NCBI GenBank assembly: GCA_009911305.1
Contig: QXXC01000034.1
Location: 1-40,865 of the forward strand
Direction: 5' to 3'
DNA: 40,865 bases
From: Clostridiaceae bacterium
GTDB taxonomy: Bacteria; Bacillota; Clostridia; Lachnospirales; Lachnospiraceae
A program made the translations under genes and the position numbers. The notes below the pieces were generated by a model, which saw nothing but the letters and a program-made list of their open reading frames with translations, searched no databases and was not told where the DNA came from. This document shows, in pieces, positions 16,825-24,413 of the stretch. Numbering within the stretch: position 1 is the stretch's first letter; every line of letters begins with the position of its first letter.

Positions 16825-17415
16825 ATGGACAAAAATCAAGGCTATTCCATTTTGAAGGCTGTAATGCTGGAAAACGGCAGGGGCTTTGCGCTGGGGCATC
16901 ATCCTACGGCCCCATCCCCTTATGTCACATGGGCCTGTTATGATGATAAGAACGGCCAGCGGCAGTATGAATGGGGACATTACGGCAACGATCTGGCCGC
17001 TATGGAAAAGGACTTTTCAGCCCGGGTGCGGGACTACCAGCGGCTTTACCATGTGGAGATCGTGCAGACCGAGGCCCCCGGCCTTTACAAGTATTATTCC
17101 ACCCAGCGGCCTGTGGACATCGGGACATTTCCCAAGCCGCCCCACAATGCCCCGGATGAGATCGTCAACTACGATCAGCGCATCCCTGTGGAGGGTGGCG
17201 CATTTCCGGCTTGGGGGCATCTGACCTACACCCGGCCTTTGACGGAAAAACAGGCGGTGGATTATGAGCTGCGCCCCGCTCCCGGCAATCCCGACAGGCC
17301 CCGCCCGATTGCCGAGCAGATGCGTGAGGCCGGGACGCTGGCAAAGGAAAAAGCTCTGGATAAGGTACTGGAGCCGCCCAACCCCCGCCGTGGCCGGGAT
17401 CGGGAGGAGCGATGA
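16825..17415 (+). CDS. Conserved ICE protein of unknown function
   Basis: 196 residues from the ATG at 16825, behind AAGGAGG. I do not recognise a named domain. Visible features are an aromatic-rich N-terminal half (YVTWACYDDKNGQRQYEWGHYGND) and a Pro-rich middle (IGTFPKPPHNAPDEIVNYDQRIPVEGGAFPAWGHLTY). The basic tail IAEQMREAGTLAKEKALDKVLEPP resembles the tails of other proteins here (PIREQMAQA and PIREQLKQA in the SpoVG-like and PcfB proteins). It overlaps the mobC start by 4 bp (ATGA), so it may work with the relaxosome. Confidence 0.6.
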   Translation: MDKNQGYSILKAVMLENGRGFALGHHPTAPSPYVTWACYDDKNGQRQYEWGHYGNDLAAMEKDFSARVRDYQRLYHVEIVQTEAPGLYKYYSTQRPVDIGTFPKPPHNAPDEIVNYDQRIPVEGGAFPAWGHLTYTRPLTEKQAVDYELRPAPGNPDRPRPIAEQMREAGTLAKEKALDKVLEPPNPRRGRDREER

Positions 17416-17756
17416 AAAAGCGCCGCCGTCCTGTCCATCTCCATGTGATGGTATCCGAGGAAGAGCAGGCTCTTATTCAAGAACGCATGGACGAGGCGGG
17501 CATCCGCAATATGGGGGCATATATGCGGAAAATGGCCCTCAACGGGTATGTGCTCCATGTTGACCTCTCGCCCGTCCGAGAGCTGGTATCGCTCCAGCGG
17601 CGGTGCTCAAACAATCTCAATCAAGTGGCGATCCAGGCCAACACCTATGGCGGGATTTATCCCGAGGAGATCGCCGCTCTGAAAAAGGACTATGAGGCCC
17701 TGTGGGGGCCGCTGTCCGATCTGTTAAAAAAGCTCACCGCCGTGGTGGAGCTTTAA
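17412..17756 (+). CDS. mobC: MobC-family relaxosome accessory protein
   Basis: 114 residues. It begins with a basic segment and a ribbon-helix-helix-like region (VHLHVMVSEEEQALIQERMDEAGIRNMGAYMRKMALNGYVLHVD). The MobC signature LVSLQRRCSNNLNQVAIQANTYGGIYPEEIAALKKDYEALW follows. MobC proteins bind oriT and help the relaxase open the nick region. A clear homologue is encoded in element 2 (39853-40254). The relaxase follows, with a P1 palindrome in the gap. Confidence 0.88.
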   Translation: MKKRRRPVHLHVMVSEEEQALIQERMDEAGIRNMGAYMRKMALNGYVLHVDLSPVRELVSLQRRCSNNLNQVAIQANTYGGIYPEEIAALKKDYEALWGPLSDLLKKLTAVVEL

Positions 17757-17798
17757 TTTCTCCGGGGAGTGGCGTATGCCGCTCCCCGTTTTTCTCGA

Positions 17799-17821
17799 CT
17801 TCGGGACAAAGTGTCCCGAGG
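17799..17821. repeat. P1 palindrome site 11 (between mobC and relaxase)
   Basis: Core GGGACA-AAG-TGTCCC at 17803-17817, 26 bp upstream of the relaxase ribosome site. Confidence 0.78.
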
Positions 17822-17855
17822 TGGCGAAAACCGTTTATGGAGAGGAGGGATATTT

Positions 17856-19277
17856 ACGGCAACCACCAGACTAATTACTCACCATATCAGCAAGGGGGAA
17901 ACCATTGGGCAGTCTCTGAAAGACCGTTTGGACTATGGGAAGAACCCGGAGAAAACCCAGGGCGGCGAGTTTATTTCCGCCTATGAGTGCGACCACCAGA
18001 CCGCCGATGCCGAGTTCCTGCTCTCCAAGGCAAAGTATAAGGTTGTCACGGGCCGGGAACAAAAGCGGGAGGCGGATGTGCTCTGCTATCAGATCCGCCA
18101 GTCCTTTGCCCCCGGGGAGATTACCCCGGAGGAGGCAAACCGGGTAGGCTATGAAACGGCCATGCGCTGGACAAAGGGCAAACACGCTTTTTTCGTTGCC
18201 ACCCATACGGATAAAAAACACATCCATAACCACATTTATTACAATCCGATCTCGCTGGACTACACCCGGAAATTCCGGGACTTCTGGAGGTCGGCGGGGG
18301 CTCTGCGGCGGCTCTCTGACCGGGTATGTCTGGAAAATGACCTGTCCGTGATCCAGCATCCAAAACTCCATAGCAAGGGCCGTTTCCTGCATTACGGGCA
18401 GTGGATCGGGGAGCGGCCCCCGTCCGCACAGCAGAGGGTACGGCAGGCCATCGTTGCCGCTCTGGAGCAAAAGCCCGCCGACTTTGCGGCGTTCCTCCGG
18501 CTTATGGAAGAGTTCGGCTTTGCGGTAAAGCATGGGCGGGGCGGCGCGATTTCCTTTCTTGCTCCCGGCCAGGAGAAACCCACCCGCCTGCGTTCCTCCA
18601 CCCTCGGGGACGGTTTTGATCTCGGAGACATCCGGGCAGTGATTGCCGGGGAGCGGCCCATCCCGGTACTGGCAGACGAGGCCCCGGCTCCGGCCCGGCG
18701 TGTCAATCTGATCATAGATATTCAACAGCGCATGGCCCAGGGCAAGGGCCCGGCCTATGAACGGTGGGCCAAGGTTTACAACCTCAAACAGATGGCCGCC
18801 GCCCTCCAGTATCTGCGGGAGCATGACCTTATGGACTATGAAACGATGGTGGCCAGCACCGAGGCGGCGGTGGAGCGTTTTCATGCTCTCTCCAGGGAAC
18901 TGCGGGAAACGGAGGCGGCCCTCGAAAAGACAGCCGGGCTTATGGCGGCAACGGTGGAGTATGCCAAGACCCGGCCCGTTTTCGATGGCTACAAGGCGGC
19001 CCGGTACAGTAAAAAATATCTGGCCCAGCACGAGGCAGAGCTTTCCGATTATCGGGCGGCAAAGGCGGCGCTCAACGAGCTTTTGGCCGGGGAGAAACTC
19101 CCGAAAATGGCGGATATGAAAAAGGCCCGCCAGGAGCTGGCGGGAAAGAAAAAAGCCCTCTATGCCGAGTACCGCAAGGCCCAGGCAGATATGCGGCAGG
19201 CCGTGGCGGTCAAAGCGAATATTGATCATCTGCTCGGCGTAACGGACGGGCGGGAAAATAAGGCCCAGGAGCGATAG
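17856..19277 (+). CDS. MOBP-type relaxase with apparent ACG start
   Basis: 473 residues if initiation is at ACG 17856, which follows GGAGG (17844-17848) by 7 nt. The codons after it give ATTRLITHHISKGETIGQSLKDRLDYGKNPEKT, the usual relaxase N-terminus with M expected at the ACG. An upstream in-frame GTG (17769) has no ribosome site and would add palindrome-encoded residues. The metal-binding triad is in ATHTDKKHIHNHIYYNP at about 114-130. The C-terminal half is helical and coiled. The enzyme nicks oriT and leads the strand into the recipient. Inefficient ACG initiation would lower transfer. Confidence 0.85.
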   Translation, partial: TATTRLITHHISKGETIGQSLKDRLDYGKNPEKTQGGEFISAYECDHQTADAEFLLSKAKYKVVTGREQKREADVLCYQIRQSFAPGEITPEEANRVGYETAMRWTKGKHAFFVATHTDKKHIHNHIYYNPISLDYTRKFRDFWRSAGALRRLSDRVCLENDLSVIQHPKLHSKGRFLHYGQWIGERPPSAQQRVRQAIVAALEQKPADFAAFLRLMEEFGFAVKHGRGGAISFLAPGQEKPTRLRSSTLGDGFDLGDIRAVIAGERPIPVLADEAPAPARRVNLIIDIQQRMAQGKGPAYERWAKVYNLKQMAAALQYLREHDLMDYETMVASTEAAVERFHALSRELRETEAALEKTAGLMAATVEYAKTRPVFDGYKAARYSKKYLAQHEAELSDYRAAKAALNELLAGEKLPKMADMKKARQELAGKKKALYAEYRKAQADMRQAVAVKANIDHLLGVTDGRENKAQER

Positions 19278-19313
19278 CGACAGGCCGCAGACAACAGGCG
19301 CATAGCGCCGGGA

Positions 19314-19336
19314 CTTTGGGACACTTTGTCCCGAAG
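19314..19336. repeat. P1 palindrome site 12 (after relaxase)
   Basis: Core GGGACA-CTT-TGTCCC at 19318-19332, at the head of the three-hairpin block. Confidence 0.78.
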
Positions 19337-19340
19337 TCCA

Positions 19341-19430
19341 GCGGGTTTGGGGAGCTCCCCAACAAGCATTTTTGCGGGGCCAGCGGCCCGGCAAAAATAG
19401 CAGGTGTGGCCACACCTGCCCTGCTTGCCG
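19341..19430. other. Three-hairpin block, candidate oriT or bidirectional terminator
   Basis: Three perfect or near-perfect foldbacks lie in 75 bp: TTGGGGAGCTCCCCAA (19347-19362), an ATTTTTGC/GCAAAAAT stem with GC core (19368-19398), and a 20-bp palindrome beginning GCAGGTGTGG (19400-19419). CCTGCTTGCC (19420-19429) follows directly. The same order and final decamer recur inverted in element 2 at 39702-39770 with covarying stems. The middle stem could terminate transcription from both sides. Retention beside mobC in a collapsed element argues for a transfer role. No nick site can be proven. Confidence 0.5.
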
Positions 19431-19477
19431 TTTCGTGCGATCCCGCTACATGGCGCAAAAACGGAGGTCACGCTTTC

Positions 19478-19837
19478 TTACGCATCCTCCGTTTCCTTGG
19501 CGGCTTTCATCGCTTGGATGGTGGCCTCTACAATTTTCAATTCTCTTTCGTCCAGAGAGCCCAGCATGGCATCAATGCGTTTTCTGCACTCGCTGTCTGC
19601 GTTTTGGGACGGATAAAAATACTGATCCACTGATATGTCAAACATTGTGACCAGTTGATAAAAAGTATTAAGGCTTGGGTGCTGGCCGTCATTCTCATTA
19701 TACATGATCGTGCGTGGGGAGCGGTCAACAATATAGGCCAGTTGCTCCTGTGTCATCCCGCTGGCCTCCCGAGCCCTCTTGATGGCCCGTCCTATATCGT
19801 GAAAATCAAACCGCCGTTTGTCTTGCTCTAACTTCAT
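19478..19837 (-). CDS. XRE-family transcriptional regulator
   Basis: 119 residues; the ATG at 19837 is behind AGGTGAT. The N-terminal helix-turn-helix IGRAIKRAREASGMTQEQLAYIVDRSPRTIMYNENDGQHPSLNTFYQLVTMF is a standard Cro/CI-type domain. The C-terminal half (CRKRIDAMLGSLDERELKIVEATIQAMK) is a helical tail seen in regulators of gut ICEs. It is divergent from the WYL-regulator operon, and a palindrome just upstream (19849-19862) is a likely autoregulatory site. Confidence 0.85.
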   Translation of the reverse strand: MKLEQDKRRFDFHDIGRAIKRAREASGMTQEQLAYIVDRSPRTIMYNENDGQHPSLNTFYQLVTMFDISVDQYFYPSQNADSECRKRIDAMLGSLDERELKIVEATIQAMKAAKETEDA

Positions 19838-19848
19838 AACATCACCTA

Positions 19849-19862
19849 ATGTAATTTTACAT
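19849..19862. promoter_or_regulatory. Palindromic operator candidate near the XRE gene
   Basis: ATGTAA-TT-TTACAT is a perfect inverted repeat 11 bp upstream of the XRE start codon, a position fit for autorepression. Confidence 0.5.
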
Positions 19863-19929
19863 TTCATGTGATATTATTTGAACGATTTTTATTTTCATGC
19901 TGTTGACTATTTAATTTCACCTTATGATT

Positions 19930-19996
19930 GATATAAGCGAAATTAAGTAGTATAATATAAGAACAACCTTGACATGGCATTGTCATGGTTATTATA
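19930..19996 (+). promoter_or_regulatory. Tandem promoters for the cargo operon
   Basis: The first is TTGATA-17 bp-TATAAT, ending about 19958. The second is TTGACA-17 bp-TTATAG, starting about 19971. The second spacer carries the imperfect repeat GACATGGCATTGTC overlapping its -35 box, a possible operator. Confidence 0.6.
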
Positions 19997-20020
19997 GTAT
20001 GATTAGGCATGGGGGGTGAT

Positions 20021-20941
20021 ATGTTGCAGGAAAGCAGACTGTTTAGAATTTTGTATTACTTACTGGATAAAGGGCACGCTACTGCTCCAGAATTGGCAAA
20101 AAAATTTGAAGTTTCTGTTCGCACAATTTATCGTGATGTAGATGCTATAAGTAGCGCAGGTATTCCTATCTATGTTACAACTGGAAGAAACGGCGGTATA
20201 CGATTTCTTGATGATCATATCCTCAACAAATCCTTTTTTTCGGATAGTGAAAAGTTGGAGATACTATCCAGTTTACAAAGTTTGTCTGCCGTTCAATATC
20301 CAGAGGTGGATACCGTTTTGAGCAAACTCGGTGCGATTTTTCAAATTGGTTTAACCGATTGGATTGATGTGGATTTTTCTCGTTGGGGGAGTGTTGCGGA
20401 AAGTGAAAACAGATTGTTTAGACTTCTAAAACAAGCTATATTTGAAAACCGTGAAATCACATTTGATTATTATAATTCTACCGGGGATAGCAGTAAACGA
20501 AATGTATATCCTTACAAATTGGTTTTCAAAGATAAGGCATGGTATTTATATGCTTTTTGTGTGTCAAGAAGTGAAAACAGATTGTTTCGTCTTTCAAGAA
20601 TAAAAAAACTAATTTTAACCGAAGTACATTTTGAACGAAAAACAGATACATACCAATATCATTCCGTTTTTCCAGTGCCGGAGGAAATTGGAGATTTAAT
20701 AGATTTAGAATTGGAATTTACTTTAGATGTTGGGTATAGGCTATTTGATACGCTGGACGATGCAACTATTACAAAGCATGAGAACAAATATACGGTTAAG
20801 CTCACCCTGCCAGAAAATAATTGGCTATATGATTTCCTTATGTCATTCGGAGACAGAGTAACAATAATTCAGCCAAAGTCTATTCGTCAAACATTGAAAG
20901 CAAAGCATGAGGCTGCAAGAAATCACCATACAGGAGAGTAA
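20021..20941 (+). CDS. HTH/WYL-domain transcriptional regulator (YafY/DeoR-like)
   Basis: 306 residues from the ATG at 20021, after GGGGGGTGAT. The N-terminal winged helix-turn-helix (LFRILYYLLDKGHATAPELAKKFEVSVRTIYRDVDAISSAGIPIY) is followed by a WYL domain (ITFDYYNSTGDSSKRNVYPYKLVFKDKAWYLYAFC). WYL regulators sense ligands, often nucleotides or nucleic acids. The gene is AT-rich compared with the ICE backbone, marking separately acquired cargo. Four bases separate it from the UDG-like gene, so it probably controls that operon. Confidence 0.88.
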   Translation: MLQESRLFRILYYLLDKGHATAPELAKKFEVSVRTIYRDVDAISSAGIPIYVTTGRNGGIRFLDDHILNKSFFSDSEKLEILSSLQSLSAVQYPEVDTVLSKLGAIFQIGLTDWIDVDFSRWGSVAESENRLFRLLKQAIFENREITFDYYNSTGDSSKRNVYPYKLVFKDKAWYLYAFCVSRSENRLFRLSRIKKLILTEVHFERKTDTYQYHSVFPVPEEIGDLIDLELEFTLDVGYRLFDTLDDATITKHENKYTVKLTLPENNWLYDFLMSFGDRVTIIQPKSIRQTLKAKHEAARNHHTGE

Positions 20942-20945
20942 AGCT

Positions 20946-21539
20946 ATGAATATTAAGAAAGAACTTGAAACGAAAATCGGTATAGCAAGCGGCATATATC
21001 TGAACGACATTGATATTGACCCGCTTACAATCAAGGCAATTATGATAAATGAAGTTGTCCCCTCTGACCCAGTGCAGGATTTTTATGGAACTCCCGATGC
21101 TGATTATTTGAAAAGCACTATCCCTCTTTTTCAAGGGGCAGGAGCAGAGACTAACTCTATACAAGACATATTGAAAATTGGTGTCTATATCACAAATGCC
21201 GTAAAAACACCTAAGACAGAATATGCTATTGATAAGAGTAGCATTGAAAAAAGTTTGCCCTATTTGGAAAAAGAACTTTCTCTATTCCCCAATATAAAGG
21301 TTATTATGCTTATGGGTGATGTTGCAAAGAAAGCCTTTAACATGATTACGAAAAAAGCAACAAAGAAAAATGCTATTCCATCTGTTTCTACCTACAAATT
21401 GCGGAGCAGCAAAATCTATTATGAGGGCATTAGAGTCATGCCGTCTTATATAATGACAGGGGGAAACATACTGATTGAAAAATCAAAAGTAACAATGGCA
21501 ACCGAGGATATTGCAACTATGTTAGAAATAATCATGTAA
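20946..21539 (+). CDS. Uracil-DNA-glycosylase-superfamily protein
   Basis: 197 residues from the ATG at 20946, behind CAGGAGAG. UDG-fold motifs are visible: INEVVPSDPVQDFYG in the position of the family's motif 1, GVYITNAVKTPKT as the strand-Asn segment, and VIMLMGDVAKKAF as the later strand. Members remove uracil or damaged bases, but this branch is divergent and the active residues cannot be confirmed by eye. It lies between a WYL regulator and an exporter. A role in stress or drug tolerance is speculative. Confidence 0.7.
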   Translation: MNIKKELETKIGIASGIYLNDIDIDPLTIKAIMINEVVPSDPVQDFYGTPDADYLKSTIPLFQGAGAETNSIQDILKIGVYITNAVKTPKTEYAIDKSSIEKSLPYLEKELSLFPNIKVIMLMGDVAKKAFNMITKKATKKNAIPSVSTYKLRSSKIYYEGIRVMPSYIMTGGNILIEKSKVTMATEDIATMLEIIM

Positions 21540-21559
21540 AGCCTATATAGAGATTTTGA

Positions 21560-21590
21560 AAGCCTGACAACCGTTGTCAGGCTTTTCTTT
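21560..21590 (+). terminator. Rho-independent terminator after the UDG-like gene
   Basis: AAGCCTGACAA, loop CCG, TTGTCAGGCTT, then a T-rich run. Confidence 0.85.
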
Positions 21591-21623
21591 TTATAATAGA
21601 GGAAAAACTTTAAGGGGTAGGGT

Positions 21624-22868
21624 ATGAAAACAAAAGCATTAAACCGGAATTTTATACTTTTGATAATAGGGCAGGCTTTATCAATGTTTGGAACTGTTTT
21701 ACTCAAATTTACTGTGTCGTTGTTGATACTTGATTTAACCAGCTCTGCCGCTTTATTTGGAATAATTACAGCAATAAGTTACCTACCACCTGTTTTTTTA
21801 TCTCTTATCGCTGGTATTATAGCAGATCGCAATAATAAGAGAAATCTTATGATTACCTTAGATGGCCTGTATGGTATTATGGCTGTCCTATTAGTGCTTT
21901 CACTATCGTTTTCCAATATACTTATTTTGATAACGGTTATCATGGTAGGATTGGCGATTGTATCTTCTTTTGAAACTCCTGTCGTACAATCAAGCATACC
22001 ACTCATTCAAGAAAAAACCTACCTTATACAGTCCAATGCTATCGTTAGTCAAATAAATATGCTTGCTAATCTGATTGGGCCATTATTAGCGGGACTGCTT
22101 TATAGTGTAGTCGGAAAGACAACTTTGCAGGGTGTACGAATTATCTTTTGGGGATGTGCCATTTGCTTTTTCTCTGCCGCTATCCTTGAGGCGTTCGTAA
22201 AAATACCGAAGATCACATTGACCCCAATTAGCAACCCGCTACACACAATAAAAAAGGACTTGGGTGAAAGTTTCTATTTCCTAACATCAAAACAAATATA
22301 TGTATTCAAGGCAATCCTCCTAAATGCTGTGTTTGTTTTCTTGATACAGCCCTTAATTACAACAGGCGCACCATTCATAATTCGAGTTGTACTTAATTTA
22401 AGCTCTGCGTTAAATGGTCTGTCACAGGCTTTTATGGGAGCTGCCGGACTGATAGGCGGGATAATCGCCGGAGCGATTGCTAATAAATTCAAAACGGACA
22501 AAATCTATCGGCTGTTTTGGATTATGGGAATATCAATAGCAGTTTTTGGCAGTAGCCTTTTATTCAATTTTTCTGCAAACTTGACCTATATCATATTTGT
22601 AATTATTAGCATTGTTGTTTTCATAAGTGCAAGCATAGCGGGGATTTTTATTATGTCAGCCATTCAACAGAATGTACCCGATGATATGTTAGGTCGTATA
22701 ATGTCCTTTTATTCAGCAATAGTAAGTGTTGCTCTACCCATAGGAGTTTTGTTCCATGGCTTTCTATATGAAAAATTTATAAATTATCTTCCAGCTATAA
22801 TGTTTTTAACCACAGCCGCAATATTAGTCGTAGGTTATATTGGTAAAAAAACTTATCGCCATTTATAG
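21624..22868 (+). CDS. MFS transporter (DHA3/Mef-like exporter)
   Basis: 414 residues with about 12 membrane segments. It has an N-terminal signature LNRNFILLIIGQALSMFGTVLLKFTVSLLILDLTSSAALFG and the loop GIIADRNNKRNLMITLDGLYG, which contains the MFS D-R-x-x-x-R-x motif after helix 2. These fit the DHA3 drug:H+ antiporter group that includes macrolide exporters. Substrate cannot be told from sequence by eye. It has its own start signal after the terminator at 21560-21590, and the same AT-rich composition as the two upstream genes. Confidence 0.85.
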   Translation: MKTKALNRNFILLIIGQALSMFGTVLLKFTVSLLILDLTSSAALFGIITAISYLPPVFLSLIAGIIADRNNKRNLMITLDGLYGIMAVLLVLSLSFSNILILITVIMVGLAIVSSFETPVVQSSIPLIQEKTYLIQSNAIVSQINMLANLIGPLLAGLLYSVVGKTTLQGVRIIFWGCAICFFSAAILEAFVKIPKITLTPISNPLHTIKKDLGESFYFLTSKQIYVFKAILLNAVFVFLIQPLITTGAPFIIRVVLNLSSALNGLSQAFMGAAGLIGGIIAGAIANKFKTDKIYRLFWIMGISIAVFGSSLLFNFSANLTYIIFVIISIVVFISASIAGIFIMSAIQQNVPDDMLGRIMSFYSAIVSVALPIGVLFHGFLYEKFINYLPAIMFLTTAAILVVGYIGKKTYRHL

Positions 22869-23142
22869 AACATCTTGGGGGAATATACGAAATTATATCA
22901 GTCAGCATAAAAGGCAAATCCAAGAAGCATAGAACAATTTGAAGTAGTCCGCCCAACGGGAAATAAAAAAACCGTTGTTTCGGCGGCTGAGTATTTATGC
23001 GCCTAAACACAATACAGGAGCCTTACGGCGGTTTTGAAAAAACAAATTTCAAACCGCCGTTTTCTTTTGAAAAATGAGAATACGGAGGGTGCGTTAAAGT
23101 CACCTTTTTTTGAGGACACGGCGGTGCCTTGGAGGTATTGCT
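22869..23142. other. Gene-free stretch between exporter and leader peptide
   Basis: Contains the small inverted repeat AACGG/CCGTT near 22951-22975 and a terminator (23025-23067). No ORF with a ribosome site. Confidence 0.5.
23025..23067 (+). terminator. Rho-independent terminator before the leader block
   Basis: ACGGCGGTTTTGAAA pairs with TTTCAAACCGCCGT (one bulge) and is followed by TTTCTTTT. Confidence 0.75.
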
Positions 23143-23199
23143 GTGTCCATTTTCATATTTTATAGTCCCCGTAAGCTCCACCAGTTAAAAAAAGTTTAG
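23143..23199 (+). CDS. 18-residue leader peptide upstream of the sigma-like gene
   Basis: The GTG at 23143 follows TTGGAGG by 7 nt. The peptide is VSIFIFYSPRKLHQLKKV, then TAG. Element 2 has a leader of exactly the same length (36482-36538) with the same GTG-TCN start, equivalent AGGAGG site and a shared Leu-Lys-Lys segment. In both, a stem-loop, a palindrome and an SD-overlapping hairpin follow before the sigma-like gene. This layout suggests translational attenuation. Confidence 0.6.
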   Translation: MSIFIFYSPRKLHQLKKV

Positions 23200-23269
23200 C
23201 CCCTCCCCCGGAGCAGTCTGGCTATGGATATGAAAATAAACAGTACATAAATGAATATATTATTTCGTG

Positions 23270-23304
23270 CGTCTGCATGGCTTTATGTCATGCGGGCGTT
23301 TTTT
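23270..23304 (+). terminator. Terminator/attenuator downstream of the leader peptide
   Basis: CGTCTGCATG (23270-23279) pairs with CATGCGGGCG (23289-23298) and is followed by six T. The equivalent stem in element 2 (36400-36430) keeps the pairing with different bases. Confidence 0.65.
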
Positions 23305-23314
23305 GTTATCCGCA

Positions 23315-23337
23315 CTTCGAGACAAAGTGTCCCGAGG
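23315..23337. repeat. P1 palindrome site 13 (sigma-gene leader)
   Basis: Core GAGACA-AAG-TGTCCC at 23319-23333, between the attenuator stem and the SD hairpin. Confidence 0.75.
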
Positions 23338-23375
23338 TGCGGTGTAGCTCCCCGGGATGCCGTTCCCCACCGCCC

Positions 23376-23414
23376 CCGTTTCGGTCACACATCCACCCAA
23401 CACCGAAACGGAGG
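23376..23414 (+). promoter_or_regulatory. Hairpin overlapping the ribosome site of the sigma-like gene
   Basis: CCGTTTCGGT (23376-23385) pairs with ACCGAAACGG (23402-23411). GGAGG at 23410-23414 overlaps the 3' arm. In element 2 the arms are CCATTTCGAT and ATCGAAATGG, so two base pairs covary. It may mask or present the ribosome site. Confidence 0.6.
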
Positions 23415-23421
23415 TTTAATT

Positions 23422-23832
23422 ATGACTACAATCAATCTGAAAGATTTTTATTATTGGTACACGCAGGATTAGTTTATTGAGGTTTCTGACGAGGTGGCCG
23501 AGGTATTTCTGGCTGATGCCCGTCACGAAATGGCTTACCAGCGGCGGCTTTCCCGGCACAAGGCGCAGTATTCTCTGGATTGTGAGGACGGGATTGAATA
23601 TTCCGCCTGCCTGCATGAGCCCACGCCCCAGGAACTCTTGGAGCGGATGGAGCTGTTCTGCCGTCTGTGGAACGCCCTCAATTCTCTGCCGGAAATCCAG
23701 GGCCGGAGGATCGATGCCCACATCATCCTCGGAAAGAGCATCAAGGAAATTGCTGAGGCCGAGGGCGTACATGAGGAGTCTGTCCGGCAGTCCATCAAGC
23801 GTGGGCTTGAGCGCATGAAAAAAACTTTTTAA
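23422..23832 (+). pseudogene. Sigma-70-like ICE regulator interrupted by an amber codon
   Basis: From the ATG at 23422 the frame gives MTTINLKDFYYWYTQD, then TAG (23470-23472), then FIEVSDEVAEVFLADARHEMAYQRR and on to a TAA at 23830. Without the TAG it would be a 136-residue protein of the small sigma-like family common in Tn1549-like elements. The region-4-like helix-turn-helix is ARRIDAHIILGKSIKEIAEAEGVHEESVRQSIKRGLERM (first residues approximate). The homologue in element 2 (35870-36292) has no stop at this position. A GTG at 23494 could restart translation but lacks a ribosome site. Either the gene is dead, or it is read through or restarted at low level. Confidence 0.75.
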
Positions 23833-24177
23833 TTTTTTCATTTTGCCCACTTGGAAATGAAGAAAAAATGTCTCGGTTTATGAGAGGAGGTTTTCTTTCT
23901 CCGCAGAACAACAGGAGCGGCCCCGAGCAACATACGGGGAGCCGGGCGGCGGGTGCGCTGTGACTTTCTCCACGGAGGAACGAGCGAACAACACCAGCGC
24001 CGCAAATGGGACAGCCAACCCAGGGCCACGATCCGCCGCAGGACAGGCTGGCCGCCTGTCCCTCCGGGCCGCCCTCTTGCCTGCGTGGGAGCGCCGCCCC
24101 GAATAAAGTTTGTCTTTGAACGGGTCAAGAAAATGAGGGCGGCGTTCCCTCAATTTTAGGAAAGCGAGGTACAGTCT
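23833..24177 (+). other. Stretch with no confident gene; one weak frame (23953-24159)
   Basis: AGAGGAGG at about 23881-23889 has no start codon at normal distance. A GTG-started frame (23953-24159, 68 residues, starting MRCDFLHGGTSEQHQRRKWD and ending KKMRAAFPQF) is basic and occupies a slot where related elements often have a small gene. That frame is also open upstream to just before the AGAGGAGG. If real, its start is unclear; otherwise the region is a decayed gene. Confidence 0.35.
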
Positions 24178-24381
24178 ATGAGTTACGATCCCGCAGAATT
24201 GGCGGCTCTGTTATCTGAACCGTGGAGCAACGGCGCTTGCCGTGGCTATGTAATTATGGCGATGGAGAACTGCGGCTTTGCCGACCAGGACATCCGCCGT
24301 ATCATGGCCGAGCTCTATGAGCTGTTCGATTTTGTATCTTTGGATGAGGCTGAGGCCCATTATCAGAAAAGCCCCTATTGA
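24178..24381 (+). CDS. Small conserved ICE protein
   Basis: 67 residues from an ATG behind GCGAGG. The sequence MSYDPAELAALLSEPWSNGACRGYVIMAMENCGFADQDIRRIMAELYELFDFVSLDEAEAHY looks like a compact helical protein. I do not recognise a named family. Good codon use, a plausible ribosome site and a P1 site directly after its stop support it as a real ICE gene. Confidence 0.6.
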   Translation: MSYDPAELAALLSEPWSNGACRGYVIMAMENCGFADQDIRRIMAELYELFDFVSLDEAEAHYQKSPY

Positions 24382-24404
24382 CTTCGAGACAAAATGTCCC
24401 GAGG
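24382..24404. repeat. P1 palindrome site 14 (intergenic)
   Basis: Core GAGACA-AAA-TGTCCC at 24386-24400, starting at the stop codon of the preceding small gene. Confidence 0.75.
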
Positions 24405-24413
24405 TGGAGTGAG

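Noticed and set aside
17871..19415. Very long leftward frame opposite the relaxase
   Set aside because: Codon-bias shadow of the relaxase gene; no start signal and it runs through the three-hairpin block.
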